Assembly: GCF_003350475.1 (NCBI RefSeq)
Contig: NZ_QQAV01000010.1
Location: 62,001 to 126,000 of the forward strand
DNA length: 64,000 nucleotides
Source of the DNA: Pseudacidovorax intermedius
Lineage (GTDB): Bacteria; Pseudomonadota; Gammaproteobacteria; Burkholderiales; Burkholderiaceae_C
Direction: 5' to 3'
The stretch's first letter is position 1. The number at the start of each line of letters is the position of its first letter. Made by a program: the position numbers and the translations under genes. Shown one piece after another: positions 52,257 through 58,878 of the stretch. Under the pieces are notes generated by a model. That model was not told where the DNA came from and made no database searches. It was given only the letters and a program-made list of their open reading frames with translations.

Positions 52257-52778
52257 TCAGGCCTCGGTGCGCATGGCCGCGGCCGTGCCCATGGGCCGGC
52301 CCACGTCGTTGGCCGGGTGGTGCCCCTCGGTCGCCGCCGTCACATGGCCCTGCTCGCAGGCCTCGGCCAGCCACTCGGGCGGCACGTAGGCATGCACGTG
52401 CGCATGCCCGCGTTTGAAGATCGCCTCGCTGTCATAGCGGCCCACCGCCTCGCCTTGCTTGGCCCACACCACCTTGAAGCCCAGGCGCAGCAGCGTGGCC
52501 GCCACCGTGGCGCCGTGGCCGTCGCCAAACAGGCCGGTGCGCAGCGTCACCGTCTCAGGCAGATCCAGCACGCGGCGGTAGGGCCGCAGCTCGGCCAGGT
52601 CCACATGCACGCGCTGCGCGGCCAGCGCGTCGAGCAGCTCGTCCAGCACCGGCAGCTTGGTGCTGATGCGGCGGATGTCGGCCAGGCGCGCCGCATGGCG
52701 CTCGTGCTCGTGCTTGAGCACCTGGGCCAGCGCCGTGCTGGTGGCGGGGGTGGAACGGGTTCTGGTGGCGGTGCGCAT
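52257..52778 (-). CDS. Hypothetical phage early protein
   Basis: A 173 aa protein of unknown function. The middle reads as a compact alpha/beta domain (TGLFGDGHGATVAATLLRLGFKVVWAKQ), suggesting a small globular domain but no family I can name. The ATG at 52778 is chosen: the frame upstream lies in an A/G-rich leader with AGAAAAAGAG. Early operon, three bases before the next start. Confidence 0.6.
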   Translation of the reverse strand: MRTATRTRSTPATSTALAQVLKHEHERHAARLADIRRISTKLPVLDELLDALAAQRVHVDLAELRPYRRVLDLPETVTLRTGLFGDGHGATVAATLLRLGFKVVWAKQGEAVGRYDSEAIFKRGHAHVHAYVPPEWLAEACEQGHVTAATEGHHPANDVGRPMGTAAAMRTEA

Positions 52779-52881
52779 GGTGTTCTCGGCAGAAAAAGAG
52801 CGAACGAATCCCCGCGCCCCCGAAGGAGCGCGTTGCGAACAGAAGGAAGGGGAGGAAGGGGAAGGGGGCGAAGCGCCCCGG

Positions 52882-53559
52882 TCAGCCCGGCGGCGCCTGC
52901 GCGCTGGCCTGCAGCAGCGCCTGCAGCTGGCCCAGCCGCACATGCGGGCTCAGCGGCAGCACCACCTCGGCACAGGGCAGGGAAGACAGCGACAGCGTGC
53001 GCACCACCTCCAGCTGCGCCACATAGGCGTGGCGGCAGCGGTGGTTGCGGCAGCGGTACGTCACCTCCCGCAGCGTGCGCGACAGTTCGCGCGACGCCAC
53101 GGCAATGGCCCCCGCCTGGCAGTGCGGGCAGCGGATGGTGATGTAGCGGTAGCGGCTGCGCTCGGCCGCGTCGTCAGCCTCGGCATCGGCCGCCGTGCCC
53201 CATAGCGCGCCGCCCATCGACGGCGCGGCCGGCCAATCGGCCAGCGGGCGGGCCAGCTCGGCCAGGTAGTCGGCCTCATCGTCCGCATCGCACTCGCTGG
53301 CCAGCAGCGCCGCCTGCACCGGCGCGCGGCGTACATGCGCGCTCACCGGCAGGGCCACCAGGGGCGAGGGCGTGCGCGACGGCTCCAGCGTGCGCACCAC
53401 CTCCAGCCGGGCCGCGAACACGTGGCCGCAGCGGTAGTTGCGGCAGCGGTAGGCAATCTCTCCCACCGTGCGCGACAGCTCCTCATGGTCTTCCGCCGCC
53501 GACTTGCCCAGGCAGTGCGGACAGCGGATCGACAGGCGCATGTAACCGCCTTCGCTCAT
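52882..53559 (-). CDS. Double Ogr/Delta-type zinc-finger activator
   Basis: A 225 aa protein with two complete Ogr/Delta zinc-finger domains. Domain one has C13, C16, C39, C44; domain two has C144, C147, C170, C175; both show C-x2-C-x22-C-x4-C with the CRNYRC / CRNHRC signature. Ogr proteins bind P2 late promoters and recruit RNA polymerase. P2 Ogr has one such domain, while satellite P4 Delta has two, as here. Linker (about 60-135) is acidic. It probably activates the D-U-T late genes. Confidence 0.9.
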   Translation of the reverse strand: MSEGGYMRLSIRCPHCLGKSAAEDHEELSRTVGEIAYRCRNYRCGHVFAARLEVVRTLEPSRTPSPLVALPVSAHVRRAPVQAALLASECDADDEADYLAELARPLADWPAAPSMGGALWGTAADAEADDAAERSRYRYITIRCPHCQAGAIAVASRELSRTLREVTYRCRNHRCRHAYVAQLEVVRTLSLSSLPCAEVVLPLSPHVRLGQLQALLQASAQAPPG

Positions 53560-53750
53560 GCCGCCGCTCCGGCCACTTTCGGGTGACGAAAGTGAGACTT
53601 TTGGGGCATTGGAAGGGCGGGCCCCTGCGCACATACTCGACCCGCGCCTGCAAGCCACAACGCCACCGCAGAAGGCGGGCACAGGGAGGCGCGACACAGA
53701 AACCGGCCCACATACCGCAACAGGGCCGCCTCGCAACCGGAGAGCAGGCG

Positions 53751-54035
53751 ATGGAGAACGAGCTGATCGATGGGGCAGAACCGCTGCCCGACGACAAGGC
53801 CATAGTGGCCGCGCTGGAGCCCAAGGCCAAGCACATGATCGACCTGGGCTGGCCCGCCATGGTGGCCGGCGTGCGCAACCACCGGGGCGTGGTGTACCGG
53901 CGCATCACCGTGCACGGCTTTGGCCAGCTCGTGACCGTGGGCAACGTGCTCGGCCAGTTCGGCCTGGTCAACGAGCTGAAAGACATGGGCGAGATGCGCG
54001 ACGGCTACCGGGCCATCTACTCGCGGCCAGCGTAG
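53751..54035 (+). CDS. Hypothetical phage protein, opposite strand to early operon
   Basis: A 94 aa protein with balanced composition (MENELIDGAEPLPDDKAIV, then GWPAMVAGVRNHRGVVYRR). GGAG lies eight bases before the ATG. It is unrecognised and is one of two rightward genes inside the leftward early region. An antisense leftward frame over it is His-rich and reads like a shadow, so this strand is preferred. Confidence 0.6.
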   Translation: MENELIDGAEPLPDDKAIVAALEPKAKHMIDLGWPAMVAGVRNHRGVVYRRITVHGFGQLVTVGNVLGQFGLVNELKDMGEMRDGYRAIYSRPA

Positions 54036-54193
54036 CCAGGCCTGCGCCGGGCAGCGGCGGGCGGCTTGGCCGGCGGCGCGGATCAGCTCGATGGCCGTGG
54101 CGGCGTCGTCGGCCGCGAGTGGCAGCGGTAGCGGCAGCGGCCGGCGCGTGGGGACGGGTGCAGGCGCGGGGGCGGGGGCAAGGGCGGACGGAG

Positions 54194-54412
54194 TCACGCG
54201 CTGTCCTTCATGACGGGGTCGTTGGCGGCCTGCTGCTGCATGCGATCCGGCTGCACGCTCCACCGCACGCACTCGGCCATGGCCAGGTCGCGCAGCAGCG
54301 TAGCGGGCTGAATGCCCAGCTGGTCGCACATGCGGCGCCAACGCTGCTCTTCGTAGTCGTCGAGCCGGGTGGAAATGCGGTGATGGCGCACGCGTTTGGG
54401 ATCGGGGTACAT
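54194..54412 (-). CDS. Small ribbon-helix-helix-like protein
   Basis: A 72 aa protein with a likely ribbon-helix-helix: strand VRHHRISTRLDD, then two helices (EEQRWRRMCDQLG, PATLLRDLAMAECVRW). Such small dimers bind operators, but no target is known. The ATG at 54412 starts the domain. Early leftward group. The 158 bases after it to 54035 hold no gene I can support. Confidence 0.65.
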   Translation of the reverse strand: MYPDPKRVRHHRISTRLDDYEEQRWRRMCDQLGIQPATLLRDLAMAECVRWSVQPDRMQQQAANDPVMKDSA

Positions 54413-54461
54413 CGGCAGGCCTCGGGCGGGGCGGTGGGGGCGAATGAGGGGGCGCGTGCGC

Positions 54462-54680
54462 TCAGGCGCGGGTCTGGGCCAGGGCGGCCTGATCGGCCTT
54501 GAAGCCGGCCACACCGCGGCGGTACATGGCGCGCACGAAGGCGGAAACCTTGCGGTCCTCCTGCGCGGCCAAGCGCTTGGCTTCTTCGAGGTCAGCCGTG
54601 CTCATGCGGCAGTAGACGAGGCGGTCCAGGCCGCTTTCGGTGGCGGTGGCGATTTCAGCGGCAGGCGCGGAGGTGGTCAT
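54462..54680 (-). CDS. Small ribbon-helix-helix-like protein (Arc/CopG type)
   Basis: A 72 aa protein with an Arc/CopG pattern: strand DRLVYCRMS, helix TADLEEAKRLAAQEDR, helix KVSAFVRAMYRRGV. It lies at the start of the leftward early group and could act as a Cox-like control protein, though this is guesswork from position. Divergent from the small rightward gene 43 bases away. Confidence 0.65.
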   Translation of the reverse strand: MTTSAPAAEIATATESGLDRLVYCRMSTADLEEAKRLAAQEDRKVSAFVRAMYRRGVAGFKADQAALAQTRA

Positions 54681-54723
54681 TTACGATGCCTTTGTTTGTT
54701 GTGACAGCAGGGATGGAAAAAAC

Positions 54724-54981
54724 ATGAAGCACAGCACGAACACAGCGGTGAACTGGCCCGTCTTTCAAGCGACCGCCGCCCTCTATGGGGGCTATGTGGC
54801 GGCCGGCAAGCAGTCCGTTTCGGGGCTGGGGTTGGCCGAGCGGGTTGATCGCTCGTTCATCCAGCTCTATCGGGTGATGGAGCAACTGGCGGAGCGGATC
54901 GAGCGGGAGAACGCAGCGCCCGCCAACTGCAGCGCGCCGAAGCGCTCGGCGCCCCCTGCAGCCTCCGGCACCGCCGGCTGA
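54724..54981 (+). CDS. Hypothetical phage protein
   Basis: An 85 aa protein, helical, with a segment LAERVDRSFIQLYRVMEQLAERIERENA (split about residues 40-66) suggestive of a short coiled coil. Unrecognised. The ATG at 54724 follows AGGGATGG. It points rightward toward the repressors, divergent from the ribbon-helix-helix gene at 54680, so it may belong to the lysogenic set. Confidence 0.62.
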   Translation: MKHSTNTAVNWPVFQATAALYGGYVAAGKQSVSGLGLAERVDRSFIQLYRVMEQLAERIERENAAPANCSAPKRSAPPAASGTAG

Positions 54982-55191
54982 TCCGGTAGCGGCAGCCGCA
55001 GGCCCCAGCCGATGCGCGCCCGCGGCGGCGCCGGCCCCAGGACAGATCGCGGGCGCCGGCTTCGGCGATCCACTCCGGCTCCCAGTTGCTCGGCTTCGCG
55101 CACCAGGCGGCGAGCGCTTGCCGCCGCAGCGGCGAGTGGCCTGGGGTCCATCCAGCAATAGGACGGTATGCCCCTTGGTGGGTCGGTGGCG

Positions 55192-55206
55192 CACATATAC
55201 GATGTG
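55192..55206. promoter_or_regulatory. Candidate phage repressor operator
   Basis: CACAT-ATACG-ATGTG, a perfect five-base inverted repeat with five-base centre, 69 bases before the first XRE repressor and just downstream of the leftward promoter candidate. Position fits repression of the early operon. Confidence 0.45.
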
Positions 55207-55229
55207 TACGGTTGTCTGATTGATGCGGC

Positions 55230-55259
55230 ATTCTGGTGGTCAAAAACCGGACTGTCAAC
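55230..55259 (-). promoter_or_regulatory. Candidate leftward early promoter
   Basis: On the minus strand TTGACA (55259-55254, full consensus), 18 bases, CAGAAT (55235-55230, four of six). It would drive the early leftward operon from a start near 55223, upstream of the palindrome at 55192-55206. Confidence 0.4.
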
Positions 55260-55275
55260 GTGATTTGGTGGATGA

Positions 55276-55614
55276 ATGCCGGATTTTTCTTCGCGGCTGG
55301 TGGAAGTGCGCAAAGACCGAGGGCTTAACCAGGCGGAGTTCGGCGCGCTTGGTGGCGTGACCAAGGACTCCCAGCTCAACTACGAGAAGGGCGTGCGCAA
55401 GCCTGACGCCGCCTATCTGGAGGCGTTGGCTTCAACGGGGGTAGACGTGGGCTACCTCATCACTGGCCAGCACAGCGGCGCTGCACTGACGGCCGATCAG
55501 GCCGCGCTGCTGCGCGCCTACGCCGGCGCGGACGAGGACGCGCGTGCCGCGCTGCGGCTGCTGGCCGAGCGCGTGGGTGGAACCGTCGCCATCGGACGGA
55601 AGGGGGAGGGGTGA
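55276..55614 (+). CDS. XRE-family phage repressor, first copy
   Basis: A 112 aa helix-turn-helix regulator with an XRE domain (about residues 6-60; LNQAEFGALGGVTKDSQLNY) and a helical C-terminal segment ALTADQAALLRAYAGADED. No LexA-like protease residues are present, so induction by RecA cleavage is unlikely. The C-terminal segment closely matches that of the next gene. Likely the prophage immunity repressor, given its place opposite the early operon. Confidence 0.85.
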   Translation: MPDFSSRLVEVRKDRGLNQAEFGALGGVTKDSQLNYEKGVRKPDAAYLEALASTGVDVGYLITGQHSGAALTADQAALLRAYAGADEDARAALRLLAERVGGTVAIGRKGEG

Positions 55615-55674
55615 CTGCGAGTGAGCATGTACGCTTCTTTCTCTTGTCGTGTGATGTGTGACAGGAGTGGATGT

Positions 55675-55692
55675 TGAGCATTTTCGTGCTCA
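55675..55692. promoter_or_regulatory. Palindrome before the second XRE gene
   Basis: TGAGCA-TTTTCG-TGCTCA, perfect six-base arms with six-base centre, ending ten bases before the second repressor ATG (55703). It may be an operator or a translation-control hairpin over the ribosome site region. Confidence 0.45.
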
Positions 55693-55702
55693 TCGTCAAG
55701 TC

Positions 55703-56071
55703 ATGAGCGAGTCTTTTAGTGCTCGAAACGGTGCGATTTTGCGCGCCGAGCGGGAGAGGCTGGGGCATTCCCAAGAGAGTTTTGCGGAACTGCTGGGCGT
55801 CAGCCGGGGGATGCTGAGCCGGTACGAGCGCGGCGTGGCCGAGCCTGGCGCGTCGGTGCTGATGCACTTGATGGCCACGGGCGCGGACGTTGCCGCCGTC
55901 CTTGGCGGTCGGCCGGCAGCACCCGCTGAGCACGCCAGTGCTCGCACGCTGACGGCCGAGCAGGAGGCGCTGCTGGACAACTACGAGAACGCGGACGAAG
56001 AGGGGAGGGCTGCGGCCCGGAGGGTACTTTCTTCGCTCGCGCAATCGAACGCGGCTCGCAAAGCCGCTTAG
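55703..56071 (+). CDS. XRE-family regulator, second tandem copy
   Basis: A 122 aa helix-turn-helix protein (XRE domain about residues 9-63; GHSQESFAELLGVSRGMLSR) with a C-terminal segment TLTAEQEALLDNYENADEEG matching the first copy (LTA-x-Q-x-ALL, then Y, A-D-E). The ATG at 55703 begins just before the domain; an upstream GTG at 55658 would add 15 residues across a palindrome. It lies 88 bases after its paralogue and 200 bases before the ATPase gene. Those 200 bases hold no gene and no element I recognise. It could be a second immunity gene or the controller of the cargo. Confidence 0.85.
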   Translation: MSESFSARNGAILRAERERLGHSQESFAELLGVSRGMLSRYERGVAEPGASVLMHLMATGADVAAVLGGRPAAPAEHASARTLTAEQEALLDNYENADEEGRAAARRVLSSLAQSNAARKAA

Positions 56072-56271
56072 CGTGGGGTGGTGGCTCTACGGGGTCGCCG
56101 TTGGGGGATGGGCGTGGTGGGGACGGAAGAGCACTTTTTCGCGGTCACTATTGGCGGGGGTGAGCCAGTGGTTAGGTGCCTGAGTGCGCGTCCTCCTGGC
56201 TCGGGCGAGTCCCAGCAAGTCCACGCAATGGAAATTAATCCTTCTTAGGGCTCTCAAGAGAGGTTGGAATC

Positions 56272-57750
56272 ATGAAATTTATGTGTTTCAGAGAGGGTGA
56301 AAATTTTCCGCGAGTGGTTAAGCCATATGTGTTTTTGGTCCACGATAATTGGGACGATTTCGGGTACAAGGTCTCTTTTAAAGTATTTGTAACCGATGGA
56401 ATCGCAAGAAAAGCTATTGGCACTATAAAGATTCTTCAAAAAATAAGTGAGCGAAAAGAGTCCTTCAAAGTGGCCTCTCAAACTGAGTTGCCTGAGCGAT
56501 TCGACAAGCTATCGGATGACTACATTTCGCTGGGACAGGAGCGCTCATACTATGAGGAGATGCGCAAATTTTTTGACAGTGAAGCCGACGTAGCTCTAAA
56601 TTCACTTCGAGACATCGCCTTGCTACCGAGGCGTTCCCAGCCATTCGAGCCGACATCCGCCTATCGGAATGCGTTAATGCGTCACAACAGTGCACAGCGT
56701 GCGAAACGTTTTGGCGCAGCTTGGGCGCGGGGGGAAGATCCACAAGAGCAGGTTAGCTTTACATATGCAGGAAAAATAGACGGTGCAGAAATGCAAACTA
56801 TAGGCCGTTTTGACTTTGATGAAAACGATGAGCTACCTGGCCGAGTAGTCGCAATTATCGGAAGAAATGCGTCCGGGAAAACTAACTACATTGCTTCATT
56901 AGCTGCGGATCTTGCCTCCACCCGTCGCACTTCCGGTACGGTATGGCAAGAGCGCGAAAAAAGATTTACTGAAGGCCGCCCTCTCTTCACTCGCGTACTT
57001 GCAGTGTCTTATAGTGCTTTTGATAACTTTAAAAGACCCCGAGTGGATGAACGAAGTAGTTACGTATATTGTGGTATAGGGGGAGAAAATTCTCACCAAT
57101 TCGATCTGACGCGCCGATATATAGAGAATCGGGAAAGAATAAGACAAATCGGTCGCCAAGGAGAGTGGCGCAGGTACATCCAAGACGTCATAGAATCCGA
57201 CAATCCAGATCATCTAAGCGATGATTTCTTTGTGCTTGAAAACTCAAGTATGGAAACTCAGACGCATTTATTGTCTCTTCTAAGCTCTGGACAGGCGATA
57301 TTTATTCATTTTATTACCGCTCTTTTGGCGTGGCTTGAGCCTTACTCACTCGTCGTTTTTGACGAGCCCGAGACGCACCTACATCCTAATGCAGTAGCCA
57401 ATCTATTTTTAGTACTTTCCTCTCTCTTGGACAAATACGATTCTTTTGCGATTATTGCAACGCACTCTCCTCTTGTTGTCCAAGAGGTTCCGGCTAAGCG
57501 AGTATTGGTTTTCCGTAGAACGGGCAACATAACGGAAACGGAGACACTTGGCCTTGAGAGCTTCGGGGAAAGCATCTCCGAAATCACCAAACACGTTTTC
57601 GAGACTGTTGAGGTGGACAGCGTTTATAGAAGGACGCTGAGGAAACTTGCCCGAAAATATCCATTGGAAGAGGCGCTCGGAAAGTTTGACACGGGATTGA
57701 GCATAAATGCAGAAGCATATCTTCTGGCCCAATATGGAGCTCGCCGATGA
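56272..57750 (+). CDS. ABC-type AAA ATPase of a Septu-like (PtuA-like) defence pair
   Basis: A 492 aa ATPase. An N-terminal region of about 185 residues, AT-rich and unlike any domain I recognise (VHDNWDDFGYKVSFKVFV), precedes the ATPase: Walker A G197-T204 (GRNASGKT), ABC-like signature LLSSGQA (336-342), Walker B SLVVFDEPETHLHP (359-372) and H-loop ATHSPLV (396-402). There is no TOPRIM domain, so it is not an OLD protein. It overlaps a following HNH nuclease gene by four bases, the PtuA-PtuB layout of Septu systems. GC is about 40% at 56341-56400 against over 70% in phage genes, a sign of recent transfer. GAGAGG (56256-56261) precedes the ATG. Confidence 0.85.
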   Translation: MKFMCFREGENFPRVVKPYVFLVHDNWDDFGYKVSFKVFVTDGIARKAIGTIKILQKISERKESFKVASQTELPERFDKLSDDYISLGQERSYYEEMRKFFDSEADVALNSLRDIALLPRRSQPFEPTSAYRNALMRHNSAQRAKRFGAAWARGEDPQEQVSFTYAGKIDGAEMQTIGRFDFDENDELPGRVVAIIGRNASGKTNYIASLAADLASTRRTSGTVWQEREKRFTEGRPLFTRVLAVSYSAFDNFKRPRVDERSSYVYCGIGGENSHQFDLTRRYIENRERIRQIGRQGEWRRYIQDVIESDNPDHLSDDFFVLENSSMETQTHLLSLLSSGQAIFIHFITALLAWLEPYSLVVFDEPETHLHPNAVANLFLVLSSLLDKYDSFAIIATHSPLVVQEVPAKRVLVFRRTGNITETETLGLESFGESISEITKHVFETVEVDSVYRRTLRKLARKYPLEEALGKFDTGLSINAEAYLLAQYGARR

Positions 57751-58601
57751 GATCTTTGGTGAGGCTGGGCGTGGAACCTTTGAGCTACATCGACAGGTAT
57801 ATTGCGATCCGTGATAGCAAGCACCATGCGACGCGCGCTCGCCTGGTTGAGTTACATCCTCTCATTGTCTCGCGATACGATGCCTACGAGCTGGCTTTAG
57901 GGCTGGACGCTTTGGATGGCTTCGAGAGCAACGAAGATGCAGTGGCCGACGGCAATATCTTGCGTTCTTGCTATGCGATTGCAACTCAGGCTCTACTCGC
58001 TCTTAAAGAGGATATCAAAGCCGCGCAGCCCGAGCGCCTGCTTAGTCTTTGCCCGATGTGTGGAATAACGCTCCCCAATACGTTTGATCACTACCTTCCG
58101 GCTATAGATTTTCCTGAATTGTCGGTCCATCCTATTAACTTGGTTCCTTGCTGTAGCACATGCAATACAAAGAAAGATAGATATTGGATTACAGACGAGG
58201 GGGAAAGATTATTTATTAATTTTTATTCAGATCTCATCCCTGACACTCAATTCATTTTTGCGCAACTAATTACAAGTCCGCAGATTAAAAGCGTTGGAGT
58301 GAATTTTTACCTAAACAGGCCCGACGGTGTGGAGCAAGAGGTCTGGTCGCTCGTTGAACGCCACTTCAACCGACTTCATTTGCTTGACCGCTACTTGGAA
58401 AATGGCAACACGGAGATTTCCAACCTACTCGAAGCCTGCAGTTCTCACCTTGCAGCGGGTGGGGTTGATGCAGGACTATTCTTGTCACATATCGGAAGGA
58501 GCCAAGAGCGAATATTTGGAAAGAACCACTGGACTGCCGTGCTTGCCCATGCGCTAAGTGTGCGGCAAGAGTTGAACGAGTGGATCGAACGCGTTTCCTA
58601 G
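57747..58601 (+). CDS. HNH nuclease of a Septu-like (PtuB-like) pair
   Basis: A 284 aa protein with a zinc-stabilised HNH core: C102 and C105 (LCPMCG), D114-H115 (FDHYLP), N131 (INLVPCC), C136 and C139 (CSTCNTKKD) with N140. The N-terminal 95 residues and C-terminal 130 residues are helical and unrecognised. The ATG overlaps the ATPase stop by four bases, so the two are coexpressed. Inferred role: DNA or tRNA cleavage when the ATPase senses infection, as in Septu. The pairing and size fit, but the family was not searched. Confidence 0.85.
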   Translation: MRSLVRLGVEPLSYIDRYIAIRDSKHHATRARLVELHPLIVSRYDAYELALGLDALDGFESNEDAVADGNILRSCYAIATQALLALKEDIKAAQPERLLSLCPMCGITLPNTFDHYLPAIDFPELSVHPINLVPCCSTCNTKKDRYWITDEGERLFINFYSDLIPDTQFIFAQLITSPQIKSVGVNFYLNRPDGVEQEVWSLVERHFNRLHLLDRYLENGNTEISNLLEACSSHLAAGGVDAGLFLSHIGRSQERIFGKNHWTAVLAHALSVRQELNEWIERVS

Positions 58602-58652
58602 CACGGTGGGCGTGTCTAATGGCAGGGCTCAAAATTCTCGCATGATTATCGT

Positions 58653-58671
58653 GGATACACATTGTGTATCC
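58653..58671. promoter_or_regulatory. Palindromic operator of the restriction-modification operon
   Basis: GGATACAC-ATT-GTGTATCC: perfect eight-base inverted repeat with three-base centre, ending 18 bases before the ATG of the ribbon-helix-helix gene. It is the obvious binding site for that small regulator and so for autoregulation of the whole operon. Confidence 0.75.
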
Positions 58672-58689
58672 TGGTGGTAGCATGTGCCC

Positions 58690-58878
58690 ATGCAAGTGAA
58701 AGACTGCGGAATGCGCATCCGCGTGGAGAAGGAACTGCGTGAGGCTTTCGTTCAAGCATGCCGCGCGCAGGACCGCGCAGCTGCTGACGTCTTGCGTGAC
58801 TTCATGCGCACGTTCACGGGCAGGCACGCCTCAGGCCAGGCTGAGCTGTTCGTCAGTCCTCAGAGAGAGAAGAGATGA
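58690..58878 (+). CDS. Ribbon-helix-helix regulator of the restriction-modification operon
   Basis: A 62 aa protein with an RHH pattern: strand CGMRIRVEKEL, helix REAFVQACRAQDR, helix AAADVLRDFMRTFTG. It begins 18 bases after a perfect palindrome and overlaps the methyltransferase start by four bases (ATGA). Restriction operons often carry a small controller to delay the nuclease; most are XRE-type C proteins, so an RHH controller is unusual. Antitoxin function is less likely, as no toxin follows. Confidence 0.8.
   Translation: MQVKDCGMRIRVEKELREAFVQACRAQDRAAADVLRDFMRTFTGRHASGQAELFVSPQREKR

Larger units (their letters stand above)
54982..55275. other. Phage regulatory intergenic region
   Basis: About 294 bases between a small rightward gene and the first repressor. 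The left part is GC-rich with leftward open frames of odd composition that I do not accept as genes. The right part (55190-55275) is AT-richer and holds a CACAT-N5-ATGTG palindrome and a leftward promoter candidate, so it is probably the immunity control region. Confidence 0.5.

Noticed and set aside
53556-54341. Leftward frame over the small rightward gene at 53751
   Set aside because: Its second half is His-rich and mirrors the better-formed rightward protein; the first part could be coding, but no stop allows a short gene.
54857-55379. Several leftward frames in the repressor control region
   Set aside because: Three frames compete, all Arg/Ala/Pro-rich; none has a supported start. Kept as intergenic.
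56272-57750. P2 Old-type exonuclease
   Set aside because: The ATPase has no C-terminal TOPRIM domain and is followed by a separate HNH gene, so the Septu-like call fits better.
58690-58878. Antitoxin of a toxin-antitoxin pair
   Set aside because: RHH fold fits antitoxins, but the coupled downstream genes are a methylase and a restriction enzyme, and the palindrome suggests operon control.
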